A DNA stretch of 64,000 nucleotides from Mesodorylaimus sp. YZB2_4 (Eukaryota; Nematoda; Enoplea; Dorylaimida; Dorylaimidae): NCBI GenBank assembly GCA_030248295.1, contig JASANH010001283.1, forward strand, positions 124,001-188,000. Direction: 5' to 3'. Of this stretch, positions 22,701 through 33,570 are shown one piece after another. The stretch's first letter is position 1; each line of letters starts with the position of its first letter. A program made the position numbers and the translations under genes. Under the pieces are notes generated by a model. It was given only the letters and a program-made list of their open reading frames with translations. It did no database searches and was not told where the DNA came from.

Positions 22701-23146
22701 ACACAGACTTTAAAAATAGAAACAGAAAAATATCACTGATTTCTATTAAAATCGCCCTGTATTTAATCTAAGTCACGATCAAAGATGTGAGCACTGACCG
22801 CTGATAACGCAACCACAGAATCACCCCTCCCGAGCCTCATGTGCTGTTGATAGCCATCGACACCAAAGTTTTTTCAGGAGAAGAAGCGGAAGAAGCTGTG
22901 GCACAAGCTGAGGTCAACCTAGTGGAAGGTAGGGAAAATGGAGCAGCCTTGGAAAAAGGTGATGAAATCCAAAGGAATGGCGAATTCGCTCCAGAATTAG
23001 ACGACGAACAAGAATCGCCACGATGGGCAACTGAGCTCACAACAGCCGTGCGCGAACTCGCCAGTGAGGTCCACCATTTACATCCACCACTGACAACAGA
23101 AACTGAAAGGAATTTTCGAATGGGTAAAGGCAAAACTAAGAAATAA
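16753..23146 (+). CDS. Doublecortin-domain protein, 3 exons
   Basis: Exons 16753-17356, 20818-21489 and 22878-23146 join in frame (phase 1 at both junctions) to give 514 residues. Splice sites are G|GTAAGC, TTCTAG|AA, A|GTAAGT and TTTTTTCAG|GA. Residues about 48-131 form one doublecortin (microtubule-binding, ubiquitin-like) domain: FTIYVYRNGDEYDPG, the central SLLDFLTNRLNL, HIYTMDGQEV and GKYVAAHGKFRSRNY. Exon 2 encodes a Ser/Arg/Lys-rich, probably disordered region (SLSRSQSVNN-like, KSESEEDF, RRSRSLSTKRK). Exon 3 encodes an acidic segment and ends GKGKTKK. The frame is open from an in-frame ATG at 16711; 16753 is preferred by position but not proven. By family, it should act on microtubules or axonemes. 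A single domain with this long tail matches no vertebrate member I know. Confidence 0.8.
17357..19591 (+). other. Doublecortin intron 1, first part
   Basis: Between about 18611 and 18850 two diverged copies of a unit of about 120 bases (GGGGAAAATG, GAGCCAAAATTAGGGAAAA, then GGTTTC) lie head to tail. A degenerate tRNA-like head on the minus strand (CGTCGTGGCTCAGTTGGTTG) is at 19388-19407. No exon is supported. Confidence 0.45.
19592..19984. mobile_element. Foldback element with CATAAA words
   Basis: Terminal inverted repeats of about 90-100 bases: GGGGAGCCGTCAAAACTATG at the left and, reversed from the right, GGGGAACCGTCAAAATTATG. Both continue GCATAAAATTTTATGTTC and later TTTTTACATAAA. The interior repeats CATAAA or TTTATG about every 20 bases in both orientations, separated by GC-rich spacers (GGATG, GCTGG). 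The length is 393 bases. It sits in intron 1 of the doublecortin gene. Confidence 0.75.
19985..20817 (+). other. Doublecortin intron 1, last part
   Basis: An open stretch 20207-20455 ends in GGAG|GTGAGAT and could be mistaken for an exon. Exons 1 and 2 already join perfectly in phase without it. Nothing else is seen. Confidence 0.4.
21548..21640 (-). repeat. Dispersed repeat, inverted copy of 12745-12832
   Basis: Contains CTCCCAGCTCCTGCAC and CTTAGGTGAGACCTAAG, the reverse complement of the copy at 12745, with small indels. Confidence 0.55.
22066..22208 (-). repeat. tRNA-derived SINE, family 2
   Basis: On the minus strand: GGCCTGGTGGGTTAGGCGTC (A-box region), GAGTGTTCGACTCGC (B box), then a body GTAAATCATTTCGTGTAAAA and a terminal CTCGAGTGCG word. 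The copy at 47480-47637 matches it across head and body. Confidence 0.75.
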
Positions 23147-23829
23147 TACTCGTAATCGTGTAAATTTGCCACAACACATTGAAATTTTATAAGTTGTAAA
23201 AAGTGAGGAGTTTGATTAGACATTGTCGACATAGGTTCTGTACCTTGCATGTACGTGAAAATTGCACAGCTATAGTGTGCCAGCTCTACCCTTTTGTAAA
23301 GTCTCATATTTTGTAGAAAAACAGGGGAGACACACTTTATCTGCTGAAAAATTGCGAACTTCTTCCCAAAATATCTGCAGTTTCTTGCCCGGGTCAGAAA
23401 GCATGAACAACTGCAAAGTGATCACAGCTTCACAATGGCTTCTGATATCATGCCCTGACACAGCCGCAGGAGTAGAAGCTTTACAGTATGCTAAAGAAAG
23501 TCAACACAGAGTCAACAAATTTATGTCATCAAGGAAAACAATCTAAAAAATGTCAAAATGTAAATAGCATAAGTTCGAAACATTCTAATTTCTGTAATTC
23601 CCTTTTGATTAATTACAAAAGCCTCTTTTCCTATCAAAACCAAGCATACACCGACACGTTAACTTTTCAGCAAATATATGAGACATATTATGCAAGTTCT
23701 CAATCCTACAAGAGGCTATAAGTTATTTGCGTTATCAGTAGGTATAATACATGACTATCAGTTAGCTAGGTTAAACATTGAGGTTAGCATAAAGCACTGG
23801 GATATTTACACATTGCACATGACCAACAT
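23147..23829. other. Intergenic between convergent genes
   Basis: This is the 3' side of both the doublecortin gene (+) and the membrane protein gene (-). No further gene is supported. Confidence 0.4.
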
Positions 23830-24576
23830 TTAGACTCCAGTTCCCAAATAAGCGGCAGACAAAGCAGTTGGTGAAGCTCTCGTAGTCGGATTGGTTACTT
23901 GGGTTCTGCTCGCTGCGTACATTGTTTCCTGCTGTTGATAGGCTCTTTGCGCGTCATAACCAGGTCGACCTCTCAATTCGGACTCGCTGGTAGAATATGA
24001 CATATTCGTTGATGAATTCCTGCCCCGATCTCCCTCGCTGCTGCTTAGCACCACCGCCGGTGCCGCTCCACCACTGCGGCTGTAATCGGTCGATCCACTA
24101 TAACGTATGCTTGTGCCAGTAGGCGCACCATTTTTCGATCCTACGATCGATACCATACCACCACGATCTTCCACCAACGTTTGTTGTTGCCTGGCTGCTG
24201 TAGCGCTTCGACCATAATCTTGGGGATCATAGTCTGTTTTATATCGATCGCGGCGTGCAGTCTCGCCTTTGGGGGCCACTGAAGATGTGTTCCTGACATT
24301 GTAAGATCCACGCGACCCGACAATTGTTGGTCGTGGTTTGCTCTTTTTTGATGAAAAATCTTCGTGTCGTTTATAACCTGATTCCTTAGATTCATTGGGC
24401 GAAAGCCAGTTTTTTACGCAGCACATATAAAATATGAAGGCTCCGATTGCGATTGCGATCAAGGCAGCTATGATACTGCCTAATATGACACCAATGTTAT
24501 AACCATCGGACTGGGTCAGGCAATATGAGTGGCCTAATATCGAGCAAAGAATAAATATCGAGTACAGAGAACGCAT
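23830..24576 (-). CDS. Single-pass membrane protein with very short ectodomain
   Basis: A 248-residue frame. Residues 1-19 look like a signal peptide (MRSLYSIFILCSILGHSYC). About seven residues follow (LTQSDGY), then a Gly/Ala/Ile-rich transmembrane helix at about 29-50 ending in YMCC, a likely palmitoylation site. The remaining 195 or so residues are cytoplasmic, low-complexity, Ser/Tyr/Gln/Arg-rich and probably disordered (for example RSGGAAPAVVLSSSEGDRGR). I start at 24576 rather than the in-frame ATG at 24645, because a good splice acceptor (CATTTTTAG at 24600-24608) suggests the upstream ATG is intronic and the 5' UTR spliced. A donor AAG|GTAAGAG near 25513 could be its partner. Family unrecognised. 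A signal-anchor reading of the N terminus is an alternative. Confidence 0.65.
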   Translation of the reverse strand: MRSLYSIFILCSILGHSYCLTQSDGYNIGVILGSIIAALIAIAIGAFIFYMCCVKNWLSPNESKESGYKRHEDFSSKKSKPRPTIVGSRGSYNVRNTSSVAPKGETARRDRYKTDYDPQDYGRSATAARQQQTLVEDRGGMVSIVGSKNGAPTGTSIRYSGSTDYSRSGGAAPAVVLSSSEGDRGRNSSTNMSYSTSESELRGRPGYDAQRAYQQQETMYAASRTQVTNPTTRASPTALSAAYLGTGV

Positions 24577-26470
24577 TTTGAAAATTCGTTGAAATATGCC
24601 TAAAAATGAAAATAATGTTGGCTGTGGGAAATGAAGAGCTTGCAATTAAAAGTCACATCACACACTGCAAATTCTTGAAACGTTCCGTACAGTATCATAA
24701 TTAATTATTATTATAGACTACATATTTTATATACCAGTAAATATATATGTATTCCACTACTTCATACATATATAAACATAGATAACTTAATATATATACA
24801 TATAGATATATATATATATATGTATATATAGATATATATAGATATGAGCGCGGAATATTAATGCGGTCAAATACTGACATTATATGCTTATTATTTACCG
24901 ACTTACATATTTTGCATATTTATATTTATATGATTTATTGCCAGATCAGTTAGAAATTGCAAGATGATTTAAGGTATATCGTAGTTGCATTTGGCAATAT
25001 TGAGTTATTTAGGTGGCCAAAAAAATTGATATATTCATACTGTATATATATATATATATAAGTAGCGTACGTGTACAGTATATGTATTTTGTAACTTCTG
25101 GAAAAAATAATATCAATATAAATAGGCTTACACCAAATATTTACTGCAGTATGTAGTGTATATATATTTTATATTTATATATATGCATACACCTTAAACA
25201 TACGCAGCAGACCCATATGAACTATAAATGCGGGTAGCATAATCTCATGTCCATAGCAACATATTTATCACAAAAAAATATTACCAAGAAAACTTTCTCC
25301 TGAAAAAAACCTGATTGATAGAATAATGTGTTAATTCATCGGTCGAGTTTTAAAATAGCACGGGGATTTAAAATCTCAATTAGGTAGAAACCTCAAAAAA
25401 GCTTCAAGTATTTTTTGACAAAACTGACTAGGATATTGCTATAAATTAGTTTACTTATTCTCAAAAGAGACATAAAAACAAATATTAGCAAAAAAGAGCC
25501 AGTATCTCTTACCTTATCGATTGGTTCTTTACCAAACAAGAATAATCGTCGTCTCGCGCCCCCTTTGCCTGGATCGCAAGTCGTTCTCCCTGACCATTCT
25601 AAACTGGACCACAAGAATTTTCAGAAATATCTTTTTCACACCGTCATTTAAAATATGTTGGGACACAAAATGCCTAACCGCCTACAAAACTCGCATGCGC
25701 ACGATTGTTATTTAGCGCAAGTGTGACTGCGAGTTCGGTGGACGCCCCTAAAGCCGTTCTTCACAGGCGTGACGGCGACCGGTGGCATTAGTTTTATTGA
25801 CGAAGGTGGGATAGGGGACCAACCAGTCGGCTGGTTACTACTGGCATAGCCGCCATAGGTAAACTTTCGTGGAAAACCAGTCCGGTGGATTCGTGCCAAC
25901 CGGGATGGCCATAGGTTGCTCAGAGAAAACACCAGGCGTTTGCATAGGAGCTACGATTGTAAAATGCGGTAGCGAAAGGAAATAGTAGGGAGGAGGGAAA
26001 TGGGGGAGGGTGGTAAGCCAGGGAGTAGCTACGAGTAGAAAGGACACTGAAACGAGACGAACTAGAAAAGGAATAAATTCGTTTGGCGGGCAGAAGCATC
26101 GAATGGTGTTACCTTGGTAACTATAATGCTGGAGTTGGTTCAATCCTGGCACCGGTCCTAATTAAAGTCGAAATCGAGGTTCGCATGGCGGGCACAGCAG
26201 TAAACACTGCGGAGATGAGACTGTATTTGTCGACGAGCCCTACAGCCCTGTAGTCTTATTAAATTTATGAGGGGTTCTTGTTGACTATGCGCTTTATGTG
26301 AGTGCTATTGGGGGTAAACGTTCATGCGCGTTAGCAGGTCACAACACTCTGACCTATTGATCTGTTTGTGGGGAGTGTGTTACATGCACATATACATACA
26401 CATACACATATGCACATGTAGACCATGAAATAGTAGAGACGACTGCGCTTAGACAAGGTGAATAACCTTC
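24577..26470. other. AT microsatellite region and unassigned sequence
   Basis: From about 24700 to 25200 the sequence is dominated by TATATA runs. Around 25513 a good splice donor on the minus strand may belong to the 5' UTR of the membrane protein gene. A minus-strand stretch near 25840-25955 follows a long pyrimidine tract and AATCGTAG, and an AATAAA lies just beyond. It could be a terminal exon of an unseen gene, but no upstream exon connects. CA-rich short repeat at about 26385-26420. Confidence 0.4.
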
Positions 26471-26550
26471 ATACTGGCTGGACTCGTCCAAGGTTCAATC
26501 CCTGGAGGCGGAGGTCGGTTTGCGAGCCGCAAGCCCACAAAGAAAGCCCA
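26471..26550 (+). repeat. SINE family 1 fragment
   Basis: CTGGCTGGACTCGTCCAAGG, the B box AGGTTCAATCC and a tail with GGTTTGCGAGCCGCAAGCCC match the second half of the element at 1478. Confidence 0.6.
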
Positions 26551-26859
26551 GGCAAATTTTTAGAGGTAAGTATTCTTCTGCAGGTAAGAAATACCCTGTC
26601 TAGAAACTAGCTCCTGGAAAAGGTCCCTCAAAATACCTAAAGCATGTTTGAAATTTGGATTTTCTGGGAAAAGTCGTAGTGTTTAGATCATGCTTGCAAC
26701 ACAATATGCGCACTATTGGGATTTCCATTCTGCATGTCACCACTGTGAGAACAAACTCCTTGGTAAGCTGCTCACAATTAGCCTTGTAGCGTAGACTATT
26801 TGTTCTTCGTCTCTGAAGCTGACTGTAAAATTCTTTTGAAGTCACCTCTGGCATTTATT

Positions 26860-27363
26860 CTACGTTGTGTTGTGTTTGTGCATGTCGATGTCGCAGTAAA
26901 GACTTCTGTCAACACTAAAGGATCCTTCACGAAGCACGACAATGCACGACGATGTCTCCACCATTCTAGATCTTACCCACTGACGAATCCGCAGACGAGC
27001 AGTACCTGCCCTGGAGTCAATGGGACTCTTCCAGTATGAACCGAAGGAAAACGACGACGCGCAGAAGCCCTGTGAGAGTATGCTAATCGAAGTCCCTGGC
27101 GCGTCTGGCTCGCCTAACAGTTCTGCCAATGGGGTGAACCACATGGAGGGGTGGCTTCCGCCCCCCCCCCCCCCCCCCCCCAGGGAGAGAGCTAATCTCA
27201 CACGGCAGCCTCTTCTTATATTGCTCTGGCTCCTTCCTATCGACCCAACTGCCCGAGCCACACCCCAAAAATTCCAGGCGTCCTGAAGCGGCACTAGTCG
27301 CAACAGTTGATATAACTCATCGTCAGTTTGTGAATATAGATCGTCAGCGTAATACATAGGCAT
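26860..27363 (-). other. Possible reverse-transcriptase remnant
   Basis: A minus-strand frame starts MPMYYADDLYSQTDDEL and continues YQLLRLVPLQDAWNFWG. That resembles the catalytic YADD box and following helix of non-LTR retrotransposon reverse transcriptases. The upstream fingers/palm motifs are not recognisable in any frame, and a 21-base C run (27161-27181) breaks the frame's plausibility further on. I treat it as a possible LINE relic only. Confidence 0.3.
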
Positions 27364-28442
27364 GGACTATTCTCCGTCCTATTGCTGCAGTGGTACAGGG
27401 AGCTGGTTTGTCTCTCCGAAGTCGGTCAGCCCCTCGCGTGGGTTGGTTCCTGTGGCGTAAACCATCCTCTGGTAAGCCCTAGTTAAGCCTAGGGCGAGCC
27501 AAGGATCCGTCTCGAATATCGTCTCAGGGGTGGCCTGACGAAGGACGGTTTGACTGCTTGAAATGGATATCACGTGACCCAGCATGCGCTGAGCAGAGGC
27601 AGCTATTTCTTAGCAGATCTGATATCCTTCCGGATAAAACCAAATAGCGTATTTGAATGACTGGCAAACTCCCTAATTGAGTAGCCAGGTCCAGCTACCA
27701 GAACCAGCTAGTTTGCTATTCAGGGCAAAAGGCGGCAGGTGACTGAATTCTTCTCAGGTTCCTGCTCTTAATGTGAATTTTCGCTGGGCAAAATCTTCCT
27801 GTGGTACTCCTATCCTGGACCTGTATATACTTGTAAAGGTGCAGTATGTACATAGGTGCAGCTTTCTTCACACTCACTGGTCACATTTTTGAGGAGGCTG
27901 CCATTCCTACAGTAGCTAGCTTGGCGAGAAAGAAGGCGAGCGACAATAAATGGCTAAAGATCAGTGCTTTGAGTACTGCGCGTGGAAACGTTGCTTGATC
28001 CTTTGCGCCCCCTTCGGAAGGATAACACGCTACAGTATAAGCGCCTAAATTTTACATAGCAAGGTCGTTGCGCGAATGGGGTGCAGAGGCTCGACTGGTA
28101 ATCGATAGTTCTGTACGCAGCTGGCAGCTAGGAGCTTCATCAGTCAGTCAGTCTGTCTGTGATGTTTCAGCCATGAACTGCCGGAGTAGGTCAGAAGGCT
28201 TGGTTGGCTGCCTGGGGTTTCGGACATGACGCTTGAGGTAAACTACACTTTTAAATCTGCAAGATCTACGGCTCAACATACCTACTGTTAAAATCCATTC
28301 TGGTTCCGGCGGAAGACGGGCATTCTGTCGCTCAAATAGACATCAAACGCTGAAAGCTGTTCTAAACACCTACACTAATCGTGAGCATGGCTTTTTCAAC
28401 TCTACCTATGATCTAGTCAACAGCCTATCAAGGATTTCGTAA
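27364..28442. other. Intergenic, no gene seen
   Basis: No supported exon, RNA gene or repeat. Confidence 0.35.
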
Positions 28443-29183
28443 TTAGCAGCATTGTCCCGTTTGGCTTCGGCCAGTGCCAGATTGATAAGTACTCCCACCA
28501 CCACCCTGTTTCTGATAAGGCGATCCGCCACCCTGCTGCTGCTGAAACGATGTCCCACCTCCTTGCTGGCCGCTTTGTTGCTGATATGTTGATGCCCCCT
28601 GTTGTTGATATGGAGATTTTCCTCCTTGTTGTTGAAATGACGCACCTTGTTGTTGAAAGGCAGAGCCACTTTGTTGCTGCGATTGTTGCCATCCTTGATG
28701 TTGGGACATTGACGAGGCCCCACCCTGACCACCTCCATTCCTCAGTTGCATATGGTATTGCATGACGTCTTGCTCGATCTGCTTATTGCAATTATCCGTA
28801 TTGCACGAGCAGGCCGTGCAGATCATTTCCTTTGTGCCCACCATGATGGTCGTATTGATACATGATCGCAGTGGTATTCCCGCGAAACATAGCTTGGTCG
28901 TGATAGTCATCCCTAAAATGCACTCATTGGAGGCCTTGTGCAGCACACATCAGCCACTTACGATCACTGACATATGTGCACAACGATGCTTGGCACAGAT
29001 CGCCTGTGCATGTTTGCCCAATGCAGTCTTGACCATTCAGATCTTGGCAGCTACAGCAAGTTATGGCCTGACCTGCAAAGACACATTTCCTTACCCCAGA
29101 CGTGGTTCAGGCATTTGTAAAGTCTTACTGCCATTGCTAACAAGTACCAAAATTATCGAGGCCAGAATACATGCTGCAGCCAT
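28443..29183 (-). CDS. Secreted Ly6/three-finger-like protein with Gln/Gly-rich tail
   Basis: Exons (minus) 29129-29183, 28962-29072 and 28443-28912 join in frame to 211 residues. Introns are 56 and 49 bases, with GTAAGA, GTAAGT donors and TTTGCAG, TTTTAG acceptors. Residues 1-18 form a signal peptide. About residues 22-95 carry the Ly6/uPAR cysteine pattern: CCSCQ, CTGDLC, a central LCF...SC, then CTACSC and the diagnostic DNCN ending. After residue 96 the chain becomes Gln/Gly/Ser-rich with QQQG repeats (FQQQGASFQQQGG, YQQQGASTYQQQ) and ends in GQCC. No GPI-type hydrophobic tail is seen, so it is probably secreted. Ly6 domains are protein-binding modules; partner unknown. A Ly6 domain fused to such a tail is unusual. 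Confidence 0.72.
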
Positions 29184-29992
29184 TATTTCCAACGAGCCAC
29201 TCGCTTGGTTGACCTGCACCACACTGCCGAACAAAGTCTGCTAAATTGCATAATCTCCACAACTTCTGTCTCCAACTGGATGCAATATCAGAAAGAAATG
29301 TTGTTTCGTCAGATTCACAGAAACTAAGAGCATATTTTAGTATATCCAAAAACTAGCACATGTCCACTTTTTTTTTGCTTGCAATCTTGTCACAGAGCAA
29401 TTTCCGAGAAGAAACTAGGTCAGGTACTCAATTGGGTGCAGTTTTATTAGAAATATAAATGGTGATTGGTATGCAATCTCGCTGCATGATGGGGCCTTGA
29501 TAGACTGGTGCACAGTTTAACCAAGGCTGTAACTACATACTGTAGGTTATGTGCAGCTTGCCACACTCACCGAGACGGCAATCTTGGACTTGCAAAAGCA
29601 TTCGACTTGGTCGGGGTGTCATCCGACCTGATCTGGTGCCCTCAGGTCGCATGATGTTACTGATCACGGGACATATGGGTGCAACTGTTACGCAAAGATG
29701 CAGAGCTCAGTTTGATGTGCAGCTGGAGTGTTCAATGCACAATCGAAGTGGGTGCTGAAGCATGGTTGAGTTAAACCTCAGAGTAATCCCAGCTCGACAA
29801 GCACAAGATCAACTGTGAATGTTTATTCTTCCTGGAATAGCCCACTAACACTAGTCACCTCCCAAAGGTCGTATAATATTGAAACACCCTAGATCGGTTT
29901 GGGGCAGGCATGTAAGAATGAAAATGTACAGCGCATGGCAGACAGATATACTGTGCGACCGTAGAACACCAACATTCCTCAGCTCGAAGGTG
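29184..29992. other. Intergenic, no gene seen
   Basis: No supported exon or RNA. It should contain the promoter of the Ly6-like gene. Confidence 0.35.
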
Positions 29993-30415
29993 TAAGCCAG
30001 GCCAGCATCGACCGATCCGACCCTACGCCTGGATCCCGATCCAGATCCGATCTAGGGTCTGGATCAGACTGGACCGATCCCGATCCGATCCAGCCGATCC
30101 GCTTCAAAAAATAGAAGATAGATGAGAATGACGTGTTTTGCACAGCGTCCTCACCAACTCCGCCATGGTTCCTCGCTGTCACTCTCTATTAGACCGCGCC
30201 ACAGGACATAGGAGAGATAAGCAGCACCTAAAGCGGGATTATATAATAATTTGAAAGAAAAAACGGGATTTTCTCAATATAGTCTGTCACATTTTATCAT
30301 TTCCCAGCAGATAAAGCGCGAAAAATTTTAGTTGCCGATCGAGCAGTTGGATCGGACTTGGAACCGATCCACCCCTCAGATCGGCAGATCGCTTCGGCCG
30401 ATGCTGGACCAGGTC
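29993..30415. mobile_element. GATCCG-word foldback-like element
   Basis: The left end (CCAGGCCAGCATCGACCGAT) pairs with the reverse complement of the right end (CCTGGTCCAGCATCGGCCGA). Blocks dense in GATCCG, CCGATCC and CGGATC words lie just inside both ends. The middle is AT-rich. The word CCAGCATCGACC occurs again at about 35031, followed by similar GATC-rich sequence. Confidence 0.5.
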
Positions 30416-30791
30416 CACACGAATCGTACTATGGCCACGCGCAGAGACCACGAGTAGGAGCTGCACACTATGGAATGTTATCTGGACTACATTCATGTAG
30501 ATGGAACACGATACTCTCACCCATACCTTTTTATTTCACTGTCACAGCGGTCCTGATAAAGTTTTTTAGGGGCTTCTAGCAATAAAAATTGCTTATCCAC
30601 TGCCATGAGATATCATGGCATACTGTAGATCAAAAACAGGTTACAGTTACCACCCATCACCATTTTTCTATGGTGAAATACAATTACAGATATCTTGTAT
30701 ACTTCGGTAGATACCAATAGTATAATCATGAGGACTATAAACCAGGTCCACTGCCAATGGTACCGACAATCATAGGATGGTAAGAATTTGC

Positions 30792-32042
30792 TCAAACATG
30801 AGCCCCGTTTGTACTGCTTGGATGCAAAAATACAACCTGAAAACCAAGATCGTAATACAAGCTAGACACACTGTATAAAAGCTAGAACAAGTCTTTTGTT
30901 GTCACTCCATACCTTAGATCCTTCGGGTACACTTACTGCTTGGCCCTCTCGTTTGAAGTCACCTGGTTGACCAGTAACGCAGACGACTGTTGGCGCAGCA
31001 TTACTTTCGGTGTTTCCGCACCAGTATTGGCATATAAATGCCGCTGATATTATGTTTGTGATCACTAGAAAATGCTTATATTTATATCTAAAAACACTCG
31101 CTTTCAGACTGCCAGCTCTCATGACTGGGCTTTGATCCTTCTTTAGCTGATTGAAGGCTACCAGCTACAGCAGAATGAAATGGGGCTTCATGTTTTCCAA
31201 TCAAGAAAGATACAAAATTTTAGCCGAGTGGGATTTGAACCCTTGCGGATCACATTAATACCATAACTAATCTTGCGCTATCAAGAGCACCAAATGGAGC
31301 CCGCAAGTCTGAGCGGACCATATTGGATAGTCCGCTCAGACTGCAACTTTAGACTATAACCAGGTTTCATTATTTTCAGTTAAGGCCACGCAAAAAATTG
31401 AGCCTCCCTCGCCTAGCTATCACCCGCTAGCCTGACCCCTCATAGGGAGTGAACAAGGATGTCCTCAGGTTAGCACTTACTCAGAGCCAACGCGCCAGCC
31501 AGAATAAACGCCTCAAACCCAAGTATTGCTTCAGGAACACCATCTAAAAAAAATTTGTTGGAAGGGGAGCCATCATGATAGTAAACCCGACGGTAGTCGT
31601 AAAATTGGAGCAAATAGTTTGCTGTCGACAAGCAAATGGATGTAGTAATGATCAAAATACCAAATGCAACCGCACTTATTATGCACATGGCAAAATGAGC
31701 CGTCAGTAAACATTTCCTGTTAGGATTTCCAAAATTCAGGGCTCCCATGCCCAGGCCAGCAGCAATGATTCCAATAACTGGTGCCCATATACTAGTGCCT
31801 ATAATGCACATTTTCATGGACCAATGACTGAGAGAACCAGCCAGCCCAGTGGACACTATGCCCAGTAACAGTAGAAGACATGACAATAGCAGTTCTACAA
31901 TGGTCAGCTTCTTGCTATTCAGCAACTTTGCGGAATCACGCTTAGGCACGTCGAAAGTTGTGTGGGCGGGTGCAGTTGGAAATATGGTTGGATTTGACGA
32001 AACTTCGCCAACAAATCTGTACGATTCCTGGCTCATTTTCAC
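30792..32042 (-). CDS. Four-TM protein of the tandem family, copy D
   Basis: Exons (minus) 31481-32042, 30913-31064 and 30792-30836 join in frame to 252 residues. Phases (1, then 0) are identical to the three paralogues upstream. Four hydrophobic segments: one after SKKLTIVELLLS, one around IWAPVIGIIAAGLG, one after LLTAHFAMC, and a last one that spans the exon 1-2 junction and ends ICQYW. Unlike copies A-C it lacks any PPxY motif in its N terminus. The C-terminal exon (VVFLHPSS...) resembles copy A, not B or C. The overall look recalls MS4A/CD20-like four-helix proteins, but I cannot confirm membership. The start is either the Met at 32042 or the Met two codons on. Confidence 0.72.
31306..31342. 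other. 13-bp perfect hairpin
   Basis: AGTCTGAGCGGAC at 31306-31318 and its complement at 31330-31342, with an 11-base loop, in the intron of copy D next to a tRNA-like fragment (about 31222-31300, minus strand, GGGTTCAAATCCCAC). Confidence 0.5.
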
Positions 32043-33444
32043 AAGCTTGAAATTTTCAAAGCAAGAAAAGCACGACTACTATCGTAAAACTTCTTTATAT
32101 GGCCTATTGCTTCGATACAAACGTTTTCTTGTAGACTCGCTAGGTAGTTATTCGAAACCTGCTTTGGTCAAAAAGATTTATGTCCTCATATTCGAATCTT
32201 GTTTCAGGTTACGGAACCTCCAAATGTATTGATAATTTCTTTCTTTATGTTACAAACAACCTCAGGCGCATGGGAAATCCATTTTTTTACCAGTCACAGA
32301 GACAAGAGGAGTTGTTGTTCTGCTCACAATAAAATGATGGGCGTGGCTGAATAAGCAACTATAAAACGACGCTGGCGATCACACCTACACTTGGCAGATA
32401 TCTTAAAAAAGTTAGGCGTCATCCACGAATAAATGGTATTGACACACTTTTAAGAAATTTCCTCCTATATGCGTTTTTTGACAAAGCGATCAGATGGGAG
32501 CTTTTTCTACCGTTCAGTTACGATCGATCGATCAGTATCCCTCACGATCACCTATACTGCACAATGCTATCGGCGGTAGCTCGTATTCTGTCATCGCTGA
32601 TCGTGGACACAAAAAGTCAGTGCTCTTGACGCTTACGACAAACCAGCTTACGCTAAAGGGTTAGAAAATCGATATTTTAAAACTGATAAAAAAGTGCCCC
32701 TGCCTGTCCTGCATGATTTACAACTGACCCATGATCATTTACATGCTTCGAAACTATGCAAGACAGCCTTTCGTTCCCTGAGGAAATCAAACACAGACGG
32801 TCGATTTCAATTTTCAAGACTGGCTTTCTTTAAGCTGAGCCTTGAAAAACATAGACGACGAAGCTAAAATTTTTGACCCTATATTCTTATGTTAATTCGA
32901 TGTCTTTATGAATGGTGATAGTAACGCAACTGCACTTTTTATGCAAGCTCGATTTTCGCTCAAAACGTTTTTTCAGAAGTGGTTGGGCGATACTGGCCAC
33001 AGCTCACTGACTTTCAGTCTTATTCGATCAGCGGCACATCAGCGTGAGGCATCGGATGGCTGTCGCGAAAAGTTTCCGGCTCACACTTATTTCTAGATAT
33101 TAAGCGGCAAAGTTGAAAGTGTCCTCCAAGTTGGCGAGACTCCCATCTCGTGGTGATATGGACCAGCAGGCGAGGTTTGCCCAGCCTACCTGCTATTGTC
33201 TGTACTTTTGCTTTGTCAAAAGAGAACGGAAATGAAGCTTTCTTGTTCCCAGCGCCATGAAGAGCGTGACATGGTGAAAAGGAATCATCTAGCTGATTGG
33301 GTCATCTAACCGAAACAACTCAACGAAAAATGTTTTTTCCGTTGAGTATACTGTAGAAAATATAGTATAGTATACTGTGTACTAAATAAATAAAGTCGTA
33401 TTCTGTAAGCTGTCTTTCACAAAAAGTATATCCAGCTATTGTGT
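32043..33444. other. Intergenic, no gene seen
   Basis: No supported exon or RNA gene. Confidence 0.35.
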
Positions 33445-33570
33445 CCAGGTCGTGGCTCAGCGCTTAAGTCGCCTGCCTCTCTCGCTATGGCACGACATCG
33501 AAGCATTCTATCGACTCGTTATTTGCACTTATCACCTGTAGCTCCTCGGGCCCCAAATTCGACCCACGTT
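33445..33570 (+). repeat. tRNA-derived SINE copy, diverged
   Basis: The head GGTCGTGGCTCAGCGCTTAA followed by GCCTGCCTCTC matches the SINE family 2 A-box region. The B box is degraded (CAAATTCGACCC). Confidence 0.5.

Noticed and set aside
25708-26152. Pro-rich minus-strand frames, possible terminal exon with AATAAA
   Set aside because: A good pyrimidine tract precedes one of them, but no upstream exon or homologue could be linked.
28443-28946. Frameshift or 37-base intron in the Ly6-like gene
   Set aside because: A GTAAGT donor and a TTTTAG acceptor give a 49-base intron that restores frame and the Ly6 spacing.
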